DNA of 64,000 bases from Ficedula albicollis (Eukaryota; Chordata; Aves; Passeriformes; Muscicapidae). Location of the stretch: assembly GCF_000247815.1 (NCBI RefSeq), contig NC_021677.1:39313717-39377716 (forward strand), given 5' to 3'. Each line of letters starts with the position of its first letter. Position 1 is the first letter of the stretch. This document shows positions 15,219-28,776 of the stretch, in pieces. The position numbers were made by a program, and so were the translations under genes. Below the pieces are notes generated by a model. That model was given only the letters and a program-made list of their open reading frames with translations. It made no database searches and had not been told where the DNA came from.

Positions 15219-15236
15219 GTTTACTCACGAGTAAAC
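15219..15236. other. Perfect 18-bp inverted repeat
   Basis: GTTTACTC and GAGTAAAC form 8-bp arms around a 2-base centre, next to an extra copy of CTCACGAG at 15,212-15,219. It is too short to imply function. It could be a chance palindrome or a cruciform seed. Confidence 0.7.
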
Positions 15237-18200
15237 ATTCTTCTGCCAAATTGTTGCTCCCTATTCCCTACTCCCTGCTACACAAGGGTAAAAGACAGAA
15301 GTAATTTTTGAAATTAAATAAATAAAATATTTGGTCAGTTTCATTTTTTTTCTGGCATTGATATCTTGTGGGTACTATATCAAGCCATGAAAAATAAATA
15401 AGAGAGCTGAACTTTTCAAATGCTGCCAATGAACTTTTTCCAGTTCAGTGAGGTTAATAGGCCTTTTAATTTACAAATTCATAAGAATAGGATTATATTT
15501 GGTTAATAGATTCTTTATTATACTTGTTGAAGTCTTACTGCCAGAAATAGAAATTAGTTCCTCGTGACATAAAAGGTCAAGATTAGTTGTAATTAACAGA
15601 AAAGTCCCAGCCTTCTGACAGCTACAGCTAATTACAGCAACTACTACGTACAAGCCAAAGAGCTGTGAGTTTGCAAACCCCTGAACAAATGCTTGGACTT
15701 CAGCATGTCAGATGGTTCAGAGAATCCATTCATGCAAGACCATGCACAAGTAATATACAGGACTGGGAACAAGTAAAACCATCACTTCATTTTGGGATCA
15801 ATGCAAATAAATTCAGATCCTTCACAAATATCTTGCACTGCAGAAAAGATGGATTCATATCCTGTTACTCTGTCAATTGTCTGCTTCAAATCTTCAGAAC
15901 CAAACTATATAGAATTACACTCAATATTCTTTTTATTCTACATTTACTATGCCTTGTAAAAAATGTGTTACACATCCATCAACTGAAAACAGGAAAATAA
16001 GTCAGGAATTTGCAAAAAAAAATTTGCCTTTTCTTTTTGGGTGGCAAGCACAAAATCTGCAATGCCTTATTAAAACATCAAGGCAGTAAACAATGAAAAC
16101 GTAAAAATGTAGGAAGTTTTCCATCAAATTTTCTTCTTGTGATGTGAACCCAGAGGAAGAATTTAACCTGCTGAACATTCCAATTATTTCCTCACTCAGA
16201 GAAGCGTTGCTTAGTGCAGCAAGCTGTAGTGCTCCTTTGCACAGCTACTTGTAGAGAAAGTTTCATTAAAGGAATGTTCAAAGTGACAGGGTCAGTATGC
16301 ACAACTTCCATTCCTTTTGTATGCTTTTCTAAACATCAAATCAAAACACGGCAATGCGATTGAATACATTGTTAACCATAGTTTTATTATAACTGCCTTA
16401 TAAATCACGTTATAGCTAATTAATCTAATTAACAGTCCTATGTCCCAGATAGATTACAGGAACAGACCAAATCAATCCAGCCTTAAAGAAACCACTAATA
16501 TGTCTCAGACACCAATTCTGGATTTGTTGAACATTCATTGAATATTGACCTGCTGTGAAAATATTACTATACCTGCTGCTTTTATGGGACTGGATTTTGT
16601 TTGCCTTTTTTCCCCTGAAAAAAAAATTTAGAAACACAGAAGTCAATGCTATAAACCAAAGATATTTTGCTAGCAGCTTAGCATTTCAAAGATAAGTAAT
16701 TAAACTGAAACTTGTAAGAGTTTAAGATTCACAGGTTGAAAATTTAGTATTTTTCTGCTATGTATCTTTTTCATCTGTCCAAATTAAAATACTGGTACAC
16801 AAATAAAACCACACTTAGTCCCTTGAAACTGGGGCTGAAAAGTATCACATTTTCAGAAGGTAAATAAAGGGAATGTTGAAGCAGAGCAGAGTTTCTAATG
16901 AGTTAATGTAAAAAAACCTCATGCAAAAGCAATCCGCATCAAAGCTAGCAGGCAATACCCTGACAGTCATCCATCAAACCTAAAGTCCCCTTAATAAATG
17001 CCAATTATAGGGCAAATATGCACAAACGCGGATAGCATAAGCCATGGGATCATTTCCTTCCAAGAAAATTAGTGACCAACAAAACACCCATGCAGCCTGC
17101 CCTACAGCAACACTCACTCCTGACCGGAATACTAACTACTATTATTATTTCACTCCTTTTTACTTTATTTTGTATTTTTGAAAGAATTCAGAGCCACACA
17201 GAATTTTGTTTGGGGTTATACAAATTCCTTCGCAATTTGTATAGAAGTCTAACATAACTTTTTAAAAGCCATGACATGCCTATAATGTATACAGAGTCTC
17301 TGACTTCCGCCGTAAGCGAGCCTTTTTCCTAACTTAATCATACTCAAATTTCACCCCTTTTAAAGATCCTGATTCAAAAATGTTCACTCATTCTCCACAG
17401 TCCACAAATTTATACCATCTCTTCCTGTGGTATTATATGTGCATAAATTAAAAAAGAATGGTCTTGTATAAGGACTGAAAACAGAACATTCCAAGTCCCC
17501 ATCCCCCAAATCTAACTTCAATTTATCAAGGAAATGTTTGATACAAGAAACACGTTCTTATAAAATTATTGATTTGTGTATGAATAGGATGTTTCGAATT
17601 TGAGCAGAATTACGTTACCCAAACCTAAAAAACAACGAGTTGAAAAGCATGCTGAAGTAAAACAATAATAAAGGCTTCTCTGCTGTTATATTTGTATTGC
17701 CTCTGATTCATTGTATTCCCTTTTTCTAATACCTTCTGCATATCACACCTGTTCAAAACTTTTGATATACCAAAGGAAGATTTTCTAGATTTATTGTATC
17801 TGATATACAGTAAACAGAAAAGTAGTATGTTTTGTAATATGGACTACCAGAGGTAACAGCTGAGAGTTAAGATAAAAACATTATGCAAATGAGACAAAGA
17901 AACTTTGAAAGAAATATTTAATACTAGCATCATGTCAGAGAGAATTATTTTTTCATCTAAAATGACTCACACTGCTATATTCATAGAAACAGACTAGAAA
18001 ATGCTACCTTAGTCCTAGTCTGATGTCTTATCTAATTGACCTCTAAAGTGACATCTTCCATCACACAGACTAACCCGTGCTATATTCATTTATTTCCATC
18101 TTACCTAAAATTATGATGAATGGTTTGAGCTCTATTCAATTATTGAAAATGTGCAAAGAAACAGAAACAATGAAACTGGCAAAGTGCTCTGCATTCTTAG

Positions 18201-21200
18201 GAACAATTTAGGCTAATTAGCATCAACTTCTCCCCCATTCATCATACCCCTTTAGAAATATAAACAAACTGTCAGCTCTAACCTAACAAACAGATCACTG
18301 AGCTACTTAACACAAATTATTCTTACATGAAAAGCTCCTTCTCAGGCAATATTCTCCTCTAGGGCATCTGGGAAGTTGAGCTATTAAAATTGAAGACATA
18401 TGTTTCAGTCAAATTTAACTCCCAGATTGTACTGATCTCTGTTGTGACAGTTTTCCATCAGCATGCTGCTGCTGGCAAAGTACTACATATTTTAAACAAA
18501 GCAATGCAACAATAGACTTCAATGATGCATGTTCATTTAGAATCATATCAATACCACCCAATTAGCACCCTACACCTAGAAATGGAGCCACTTAAAATTA
18601 TTGCTTAGGTAGAACTTGAATCTCAGATTTCGTTTGGGGTTTCTTTAAGAATTACACATTCTGTATATTCCTGCGAGTTTGCAGAAGGCAGCAGCTACGC
18701 CACTTTCAGCTATGACAATAGTTTAAATCAAATTGCAAAGGTGATATTCTGAGAAGGCCATAGAGGGGAGTGCTGCTGTCACTCCTGGGTTTTAACTCAA
18801 ACTCCTCCACTGATGGCACTAACAAAAGGACAGCTCTACACTAAAGGAAAACCAGAAGGGTTTCCAGAGCTGAATACTTCCTGAACACAGCAAGCCATGT
18901 GCTACTTTGGAAGACAAAATGATAATGAAATATACACTTCCTTTCTCCAAAATGCAAAAGAACCTAGATTTGTCCCCAACTCCATAGCTGACTAAAAGGC
19001 TTATGTGCTAAAGCTAAGACTTTTTCATCAGTTTATTAAAATGCTCACTATCTGGTAAAAAGAAGAGGCAAACACTGGCCTGGACTTTCTTGTCTTACAG
19101 GCATTTGAGATTTTGCACATATATAAGAATATGCCTTTTCCAGCAAGAACTCCAAAATTGGGGAATATACTCCACTATTTTTTAGAACAAATATAATTTG
19201 AAAATTCCAGAGATATCAGAAATAATCAGTGTTGAAAAATTATTTCCTGAGTTCATTTTCTTTTCAATCTATAAGAAAATTCCTACTTATTGGCAAAATA
19301 TACACTAAGAATTTCATTAATTAAAGATTAATAATTTCTTACTCTTTCTCCTTTGATTTTCTCTCATTTCCCTGCTTTGCTATTTCATTCTGGCTCTAAG
19401 TGTGTCTTGCAAGAAACATTTGTAGTACATGTCATAGCTTGCCTTCCCCCATCCCCCCCTTTCTTCCAAGGAAGGTAATGAAACCAAGCAGTATCAGCGT
19501 GGTTGCCTGTTTGCACAGAAAGGTGTAGTCTGAATTTACTTTGTTTCATCCTCAGGTGAGAGGATGAAGGAGGACCATCTAACTTCCTGATTTCCTCACT
19601 GCTGGCTGCACATACATTTTCCCCTTGGATACAGAACTTCTAAGGCCTGGAGTATATCACATGGCTGGAGCCAGAAGGTCCCCAAACACCTCTATGGGGA
19701 TGCCTTTCCTACCAGCAACAGAGATACACTTTCTGAGTGAACACAGTGCAAGCATGTGTGTCTTTTTGCTTCTGAAGAAAAGGATCTTGCATTATGCCAT
19801 GACAGCCACCATGAAAAGCATTTTAAACATTAGTGCTGACCAGAAAGTCTGATCCTAGAAGAGTTATGCAGACAGATGGGTAAGACTTAAAAGTGAGAAC
19901 CCAATCAACAGCTCTTGCCCATCTTCTCTGAAATGATCTCACAGTTAGGAGCTTTATTGACCCAGAGAAATGGTGATGTAGTTCATGTTTATCCACAGAG
20001 AATGAAGAGAGATTTTACAGTGGACAGACTAAAAACCTATTTAGCCATCATGAACATGAATTGATACTTCACAGTAAAAAATAAGATTTTAAGCAAGACA
20101 GAAACACTTGAGGTGTGAAGAGATTCAAGTCACACAGTACAGAAACAATACTTAAACCCATGTTTGTAGATCAGACTGCTTGAAAGCTAGCTTTAAATAT
20201 AAGAAAAAATCTGCATTTCTTTACACTAGAAGACAAAAAATGCCAGAGAAAAATCTGAGAGATGACCTTACACAAACCGACAGGAATTAAGGATTCAGGA
20301 CAAGGGTAAATTCTGACAAGTCAAGAAAGTTGGAGCACCATTTCAGCAACTTCATTAGGAACAGCATATTAAAAGGCTGGCTTAAGGTGAATGATTCTTA
20401 TTCATTCTTCAGGTAACTAAAAAAAGAAGTACCTCAATCTCATCAAATATACAAACCCAAAGAAAATGTATATTAATGAAAACTGACCTCTAACTTCCAA
20501 CACTGAAGTACAGTATTTTAGGATTGTACTCAGTTCCTATACCTTCCTGGTGTTGTTTGCAAAATGCACTTCAAGAAAACATGAAAAACTCTGCTCTAGA
20601 AACAGGGTCATAAAATTAGATTCAAAAGGTCAGAGCAGCACTCACTGAACACTTCTTGGTTATTAGAGCAGGAACTTGAGGTACATTATAGACACAGCAA
20701 GGAGAATATACCTACAAAAGGCAGTAGTTTCCCCTCAGTTATGAACAATTATTTTCTTGGTTGGGTTTTTTGTTTGTTGTTGTTTTGGTTTTTTTTATAC
20801 AGGGCAGTCTCAGACGGCATAAACCACCAGCACTTTTTAATACATTGTTGAAAGAACACATGGGATATGGGTACACTACCTTAATATGGAGCTGCATCTT
20901 TCAGTTGGCCTATTTTTTTTCTTGGTTCAGCCATTAAAGAAGATATTTTTCATATATGCATCTAAAGAGCATCTAACACACATGAATACACAGATTTCAT
21001 CTCAATTTCAACTGCTCTCTCAACAGCTACAAATCTGTCCTAATTTTTAAGAAGATGAATAACATGACTACCTTAGAGACAAATAAAATAAATACTAATC
21101 CACATCTGTGGAAATTATTTCCAAGCTGGCATCAGACTTTCATTGAGTTATGCTGAAGGCCAGAGAAAGCTGCACACTGTATTTTTACCATTATGTTATA

Positions 21201-21881
21201 TAGATCAAATGTGCAACATTCAAGAGCTACTTTATTATTTACAATGAACTGTTCTCACATAGCTGTTATTTAATTATTTTTTCTTTCATTTTCAAGTGTT
21301 TTCTGTTGGTTCAGAATTGTTTTCTTCCTGGTTGCAATCTCTTTTTAAGGCACAGCAACAAGTAATAGAAGCAGACAGGAAGTAGGGGTTGTTGCTCTCC
21401 AGAGAATGATTAAGCAAGTCAGCACAAATTCCCCGAAGTTCCCACAAACAGGCTCTTATGTAACAACATGTGTTTTCAAAGATATTTTCTCTGAGCAGTG
21501 GAGAGTCTTCATGGGAAAAATATAAGCTAGCTTTATAATAAACACTGTGGAGCATGAAATAACTATAAAGTGAAGAGCACTATAAATGAAGGAAATTATT
21601 AGATACTGAAAATCCCACACAACTGATTCTCATTCTCATTTCTCAAAATTAATCTTGGTCAATAAAGTATCCAGATCCTGCAGTCGCTTGCTTACACAAA
21701 CAAAACATGTTATGTGTTCCTTGGAACATCACCTGTAATGCTCTGGGATGGGTCCAGATAATGCTTTTAATGCAAGAAGTCCATATAACTTCAGTAGACT
21801 GTTTCTGTGAAGAAAGCAGGATCCATCCTTTCCCTCTCACTTATGCACAGAGCCAAAAGTCTTTACACTTGAGAAAACTTA

Positions 21882-21897
21882 AAAAAAAAAAAAAAAT
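21882..21897. repeat. Short poly-A tract
   Basis: An uninterrupted A run with no recognisable retroposed body on its left side. A 15-A run of the same kind lies near 40,215. Confidence 0.7.
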
Positions 21898-23040
21898 CCT
21901 TAACATTTACCTTGCATTGGACCATCCCAGTATATACTCTCTTTAGATTATTCAGTACAGCTGTGGACTGGTTAAAGCCATGCAGCATTTCATACTTTTT
22001 ATTATTTAAATAAATGCATATACAGTAAGATTGTTTTTGTCCTTTAATGTTAAAAAAAAAATGACATACAATTAATTTTATTACAAGAATTTTAAGCATG
22101 TAGGAATGGCTATTTACCTTCACGTGAGAAAAATATTTGACTCCCTAGAATTAGATATGAGGACAGACTACTATGTAGTCTGATTTTTCTACTAATAAAT
22201 AAAAATTTGGGGACAAAACTATCAAAAAAGTTAACAAACAAAACAGCACAACAGATTAAGTTTTAAAGTTACTTATGATTTCCCTGCCCAATTACAAAGA
22301 TTTGATGTTGCAAAGACAGAAAAGCCAGGTAAACCAAAAATAGCAAAGTTAACTATGGTCTCTCAAAGCAGAGCCTCCAGCTGTGCTGCAGCAGAAGATC
22401 TATGCTCTGAAAGTCTGCTACCAGTAGACTACAAACCACATTGTGCATTTTATTTTCACACTATGTGGACAAAAGCTTAGCATTCACTGTATTAAATACA
22501 TTGCCCAGATGTACAAAATCACACACATCTTGTCCTGCAATACTTAAAATACATAAGTTAAATTTTGACACGAGGAGAACATCTAATCACAAAAGGACTG
22601 GATGCTCTTAACATTTTATCTGACATTGCTAACAGACATGGATTTTTAAAGCTTTTTTCCACTGTTGACCCAAGACCTGGCAGAGCCAGACAACACAGGG
22701 GCACACTCAAACAAAGCAGTCATTTTCATCTTTAAAAAATCCATATGGCCCCAATGGAGAAGTTCATCTTATCTCACCGTTCTCACAATGGCACTGAAGT
22801 GAAAAAATAGTTAAAATCCACTGATCTTCTTACACCCACGTGCTACATCTTCTCAATAGTCAAATATTTTGAAGAAATACACTTTTAATAATTTACTAAT
22901 TCTGTTTAGCTGGTGTTTCATTGTATTGGTGCACACCTATGCCTGCATGGTTAAGAGTGGGAATTCACTTTGTGTGGTACCTAGAAACTGAACTAGAAGT
23001 GAAGTAGCAGATCATTTCTCTGGCCAAACAGTATAATTCC

Positions 23041-23260
23041 TTCTATTCTATTCTATTCTATTCTATTCTATTCTATTCTATTCTATTCTATTCTATTCTA
23101 TTCTATTCTATTCTATTCTATTCTATTCTATTCTATTCTATTCTATTCTATTCTATTCTATTCTATTCTATTCTATTCTATTCTATTCTATTCTATTCTA
23201 TTCTATTCTATTCTATTCTATTCTATTCTATTCTATTCTATTCTATTCTATTCTATTCTA
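23041..23260. repeat. (ATTCT)n pentanucleotide array, 44 pure units
   Basis: 220 bases consist of 44 uninterrupted TTCTA units, which is ATTCT by rotation (AGAAT on the minus strand). The left border is CC at 23,040 and the right border is CTTTC at 23,261. No interrupted unit is visible, which suggests recent expansion and a high mutation rate. The same motif expands in human ATXN10, but nothing here shows that this is the orthologous locus. Avian CR1 tails contain ATTCTATG repeats, a possible seed, although no CR1 body adjoins the array. Confidence 0.97.
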
Positions 23261-26200
23261 CTTTCTAATGAGCTGTTAAAGGACATAGGTGATAAAGACT
23301 TTTTGCCACTTCCTTCTTTCACAGCTTGTTATTTTCACTGCTTGAAAGTGATACCAAAAGTCCAAAAGTAATTCTTCAGGAGCCATGTTTCATTTTCAGC
23401 TCTTCTTCCTGCACATCAGTGTTATTTTTACTCCACAACCAGTTATTTTTACTCCACAACCAAAAAATGCCTAAAACAGATGAGGATTATCACAATAGAC
23501 ATTAAAAGGAGCTAGAGTTTATCGATTTCACTCTAAAAATTTGAGCAAAATAAAAAATAGTAAATGTTTGAGTCACTAGAGCAGCAGCCAACTATTGCTC
23601 TATCACACTGTTTTGAGTATGATTTTGACCTCAGTTAAGTTCAAGAAAGTTACACAATGAAACTCTTAAGCAAGAAATGGAGTGAACAACATACAATTTT
23701 GTTGATTTGACCCACTCCTAATCATATGAAGAGTCCACAAAGGCAAGAATTGTATCTCCAAAGCATGGATTAAAAAGTATTTGGATTCTAACAGCTTTAA
23801 AAAATTTAAAAGAAAACAAGAGTTTGAACTGGCCTAGGCAGTAAAACTGAGAAGACAACTGCTTCTGATTTAAAAACAAAGCTTCAAAGATACATATAAA
23901 AAGACAAAAAGACAGAAGACAAAAAAATTCCAAGCCTTGGGATGATAAGGCTAAAGGTATGGTAAGAGACTACTTGTTTAATTCAGTTGTGCACAAGTAT
24001 GTTGTGCTTCCTTAATATACATCTTTTTCAAGAAGGGTAATTGCAAAGGGGTCATAAAATAGATAATCCAATATATTTTCCCATCATCTCTTAGATATGG
24101 TTTAGTACAGCCCCAAATACATAATTTAGAATAAAAATTCAAATTAAAAGAAAAATAATTTTTTTTCCCTCATAAGCCTAATGAGGCAATCCAGAGCTGA
24201 AAACCTATGACTTTCAGGGTGCTTGAGCCTCTGAGGGCAACAGATGGAAACACTGTAGTTAACAGAAGAATCAGGAGAATCTTAAAAGCTGCCAAAGCAT
24301 TCCTGCTTTTTGGTCAGGAACTGCAGACCTGCCAAAAACAGCGGTCAGGAGCAGAGAACTGACACCTTACACAAATGCTTCCCAGGCTATGAGAATCCTG
24401 ATTCTCAGGACACTTGAGCTCCCTAGTTGGACCTAAATGATTTGAAAAAGTGTCCTTTTTCCCCCCGCCCTAAATTTTGGACAAGCCATGCAGGGCAAAG
24501 CAGGCCTTAGGCCAGCTTCCAGACTAAAAATCACTTGGTTTTGCATATTAGAAAGAAAACCTGCAGCTAAATGGGAGCAGGGAAGATGGGCTAAGGCAAG
24601 AGCCAGGATTTTCACATCCACTCCAGCCAATGGACGTTCTTTGGACAAAAGAAATTTCTGCTCATGTGTTAAAGGGCTATCTAATGGACATGGAAGCAAA
24701 GGCTCCCCTTCCTGCCAACTCCACCTAAGTGCTGTGTCAAACCCAACTGTCAAATGATTCAATGACTGTTCCTAAAATTTCAGATCCTATATTGGCACCA
24801 ATGGACTCTTGCAGCTTTGTGTATCCAAAGGGAGAGTCTGAGTAAATCCACAGTTTTTGCCTCTAAGCCTGTAAGCTGGCTATTAACAGATCTTTGCATG
24901 TGGTGGTTCATTTAAGGGGTAACTGAAGCAGTTTAGGTGGTGAATGCTGGTTAAAAAATTGGTTAATAGAATAATATTAGTTAAAAATCATATAGCTACA
25001 TAAGAAACTTCAGTTACCTTTGGCACTAAGCATCAGCAAAAGGAAGATGCTGAAATTTGTGTTTTCAAATTAGGTTGACTGATGAATGAAGCAGTAGAGG
25101 GACTCTAAGTGAATGTATCTTATTTTGCTTCAGACATCTTACTCAATTAAATCCTGGCATATAAGCAGGGGACAAAGCTTTAGAAAAAAGCCACTCAACA
25201 GCCCTGATAGCCTTTATTTCCTCATGGTCCAGTTAAGAAAACAGTTCCCAAAGTCACTGGAATGCAAAATACAGACCACTGGCAGAAAAATATAGTCTTG
25301 AAAAAATGGACAAGTGCACGGCCTCCAGTAAGCTGTCTTCACTACTTAAGGTTCTGGTAAGATGAAGACCTGAGGCAGATTAAGTGGAAAACAACACTAT
25401 TGAAGCTTTAACTCTGAAATGGAAGTAATTATTAGCCTAAAAACACTCAGTGTCCGAGAACAGCTGGGTCTACAGTTCTGCTCTTCTGTGGAGTGTGTAT
25501 ATCTCATCACCATGACTTAACATATTTTCTTCTGGAATTGTTACCTTGGCTAATTTAGAGATCCAATTCACAGTTCTTTTGGCTTACATTTTAGTCAAAG
25601 TGTAATTTTGAAAGTGCCCATCAAAAGGAAAGCTGCAGCTTTACAGCCTATTTTAGTGACTACAGCAAGTCACTTGTTTCAGGTTATGCATCTGAGAACA
25701 GAAGGAAGTACCACTGAAATGCTGTATTTGACTCCGTTTGATTTTACTGTTTTGTTTGAGCTTTTTTCACCATTAGCAGAGGAATGGGCATTTATTCCGC
25801 TCTTAGTACTGCTTTACTCACCAGACCACCTATGACACTTTCAAGGTCTGAAAGTGCTGCTTTGAGACTAAATCTACAAAGAACATGCTATGAAATGCTG
25901 CATGGCTATTGCATTTACAGCAAATTCTTGGCTTCATTTGTGCAACCCACACAGGGTTAAGTAGGATTCAAATCCTAAAGGTCTGTAGCCCTTAGACTCC
26001 ATTCGTTTCATGACAGTTTAAATTTAGTATTTCAGCCAAACAGTTCTGGTTTGGTTTTAAATGTATTTACAACTATCACATAAAGGCAGGTAAGTGTTAA
26101 AAGCAATGAGAAAACAATAGGAGGTTAAAGTATGCAATGCAATAAGAATGCTTAGCATGTCCTGACACTCCAACTTCCCCCCCCTCCACCGTTCAGGCAT

Positions 26201-27760
26201 CTAATTGTTTGCTTTTCCTCCTACATACAATAATGAAGTGAACTACAATCAAAGTGTGATGACAAATGGTCCCAGGGTTTGCATTCTTTGGAATATATTG
26301 GCATTTGTAAACCAAAGAAGAAAGATAGATGTAATCAACCACCCTCTTATAAGAGAGCGATCTGGGAGAGTATGTTGGCAAAATCTTCAAACCACATTAA
26401 GCACTAATTTGAAAGTATGTTTGAAAGGAAGAAAGCAATGTCTCTAATACCAGTTTATTTGTATAACAACAACTAGAAACTGAACTTGCTAGACATATTT
26501 TGAAAGATGGAAACAATTAAAATGCATTAGTGATCTAAACAGGCACTGTATTTTAAAAGAAAATAACTAAACAATCAAGGTTACACATATCCACATTTTG
26601 TTGACTAATCCTCACCTTCCTTTTGATCTCCTAATATTTAGTACTTGTATTACATGGAAACATTGCATCTCTTCTTACAGAAATTCACAGGAGCTGCCCC
26701 TATGTACTTTTTGCCTGTGGAAAAAGAATGATACAGTATCATGAGAAAAACCCCATCAACTACAGGATGGCAGTTTTTCTGCCTCCAACATTAAAAACCT
26801 GGACCTTTCCATTAAAGAAACCAAATGGAGTGGCCAGGTCACACCATGTCATCAATAGTCAGCTCCTATCACTAGTAAATAGAAATGGACAAAATACACT
26901 GGGAGGAGGACACATTATTCACATCTTCCTTTTTTCCCTTCCAGACAAGTTACTACTAAAGGATTTAGAATGGGAGACGGCTTAGCAAGGAAATAAATAA
27001 TCAAATATTATTTTAAACAGTTTTAAATATTTCATATTTAAGATAAAATAAGCCTTAAATTAGGGATTAACATAACCTGCACTTTTTGCAGTCATGTTCG
27101 AAATGCAGTACTTCTGACCTCCAGATACTGACAATCTCTCCTTAAAAATAAGGTAAAGTAATTCCAAAACCCAAACATGAACTGTTTAAAACATTGACAT
27201 CTTCAGATATTCACTTTTGACCTGCTGCAGTCTTACCAGGCCATCACAGACACATTGAAACTCTAAAAAATATTGTCATAACTTCATAACATGAATCTCC
27301 TTCTTCTTTTGCATGTTTTGATAAGCATCAAAATTGTTGGCATTTATAAGCATCATCATTAGCACATTAGCACACAATGAAACACCTTTGATGGGAAATT
27401 ACTTTTAGTTACATATATAAATGTTTTAAGAGGTAGATTAATACTTTAAAAACCCCAAAAAACAAAAACAATGGTGTAATCATTGCATATCAATCACTAC
27501 TTTACAGACTCCAGAAAAAAAGAATCTATGTATCAGAATTTTCAAACAAGGTACAATAGAGGTAATGCTTTCCTAGTAGCAGAGTACTTGCATTTTAGGA
27601 ACAAAATGGTGGTAATTACTCTATGAAACAGTTTAATCATTCATTAAAGTTTAAATGGTAAAACACTGAAATAAAAGAATGATAATCTTGATAACTCTAA
27701 AAGTCACTATTGAAACAGCAAGTGTCAAAGTGAAAGAGAGAAAAAAATATATGAGATAAT
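23261..27760. other. AT-rich DNA without a recognisable gene
   Basis: No exon or RNA gene can be supported. Between 24,433 and 24,762 both strands are open for about 90-109 codons across a GC-richer stretch. Overlapping open frames on both strands without a recognisable product are not evidence of a gene. The rest is typical intron or intergenic sequence. Confidence 0.55.
23421..23462. repeat. Perfect two-copy 21-bp tandem repeat
   Basis: The 21-base unit beginning GTTATTTTTACTCC occurs at 23,421-23,441 and again at 23,442-23,462 with no mismatch. Confidence 0.95.
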
Positions 27761-27960
27761 AGAAAGAGAGCGAGATTGGTGAGGCACTAGAACAGGTTGT
27801 CCAGAGAAGTTGTGGCTGTCCCACCACTGGAAGCATTCAAGAGTGAGAGTGGTGAGGCACTAGAACAGGTTGTCCAGAGAAAGAGAGCGAGATTGGTGAG
27901 GCACTAGAACAGGTTGTCCAGAGAAGTTGTGGCTGTCCCACCACTGGAAGCATTCAAGGC
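27761..27960. repeat. Local duplication of part of a CR1 element
   Basis: A block starting AGAAAGAGAGCGAG and ending GAAGCATTCAA occurs at 27,761-27,840 and again from 27,878 to about 27,957, an offset of 117 bases. A shorter third copy (TGGTGAGGCACTAG to GTCCAGAGA) lies between them at about 27,850-27,880. The repeated DNA is partly flanking sequence and partly CR1 3' sequence, so the duplication happened after the CR1 inserted, or it is an assembly error at the repeat. Confidence 0.9.
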
Positions 27961-28074
27961 CTGTTTGAATGGGGGTCTCATCAACCCAGTCTTGGGTTAT
28001 TTCTGCCCGTGGCAGGGGTGTTGGAATTGCTGGTCTTTAAGGTCCCTTCCAACCCAAACCTTTCTATGTTTCTT
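27781..28074 (+). mobile_element. CR1 LINE 3' end with internal duplication
   Basis: After the duplicated block the sequence reads through the CR1 3' terminal region: GTTGTCCAGAGAAGTTGTGG, CCACTGGAAGCATTCAAGG, GGTCTTTAAGGTCCCTTCC and AACCCAAACCTTTCTATG. This is the standard order of the avian CR1 3' untranslated region, which the element's reverse transcriptase recognises. Only one degenerate copy of the terminal repeat (TTTCTATG) remains. The element lies on the plus strand, is 5' truncated, carries no coding sequence and holds the 117-bp offset duplication listed separately. Confidence 0.93.
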
Positions 28075-28776
28075 CAACTTCAAACACACACAAGTACTAC
28101 TACCATACTATATCCTGTAATATTTATATTTTAGTACTAGTCTGCAGCTAGTTTTTAGGAAATCCCTGCTTCAGAAGAAGAGAAAATAAATTAGTGAAAT
28201 TGAATTTCGACAGGGTACAGAGAATCTGGACTACAAAATGTGAACGTCCCCTTTTAAATACTCATTTAAGGAACAAATGCAATGCCAGATAGCTCTGCAG
28301 TTGTGAATAGAGTCTCAAGCATTAGAGAAAAAAGAAGATAGTATACACAGAACACAAATGTATCATATTTGGCCCCTCTTCGAATCCTGTTTCACATATT
28401 TTTGTGACAGCTATTCGAACACCTTAAGTATCAAAGATGTGATTTGTAGGATAAAATAGGTGAGTTCTGGCAGTAATACATTTATATCTATCCAGGATTT
28501 AGTAGGTGCTCAAATTTACTCCATTGCTGCTGAATTCTGCTAATAACTGTGTGAGCCACTAGGATGTGTATTAACAGATAAATATTCTCAGAATTAAGAA
28601 TAGAAGTGTAGACGGAAACCATCCAAGTGTAAAAGTATTACTGGCGAGGGAAGGAAAACTCAAGGAGAAAAACTACAGGATTAAAAGAGCATGTCAGAAT
28701 AACACAGGTATGTCATCTGCAAGGTTCTGCTAGTAAAAGATTTAAGCAGCATTTGCTTCTATAGCTAACATTAATG
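28075..28776. other. No feature recognised
   Basis: About 700 bases of AT-rich sequence between the CR1 element and the next open frame. I see no exon, repeat or RNA gene in it. Confidence 0.5.

Larger units (their letters stand above)
7393..23040. other. AT-rich DNA without a recognisable gene
   Basis: About 15.6 kb with no supported exon, tRNA, rRNA or intact transposon. Open frames are under 115 codons (longest 15,665-16,000, plus) and match nothing I know. A somewhat more GC-rich patch at about 12,400-12,800 and another at 19,590-19,860 look different from their surroundings but give no recognisable product. Simple repeats and short duplications are listed separately. The plus strand often has A over T and C over G. 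Confidence 0.55.

Noticed and set aside
23041..23260. Orthology of the ATTCT array with the human ATXN10 repeat
   Set aside because: Only the 5-base motif is shared. Flanking sequence gives no sign of ATXN10, and pentanucleotide arrays of this kind arise independently.
24433..24762. Open frames of 109 (minus) and 89 (plus) codons over the same DNA
   Set aside because: Both strands are open across a GC-richer patch, neither product is recognisable, and no splice sites or start context favour one.
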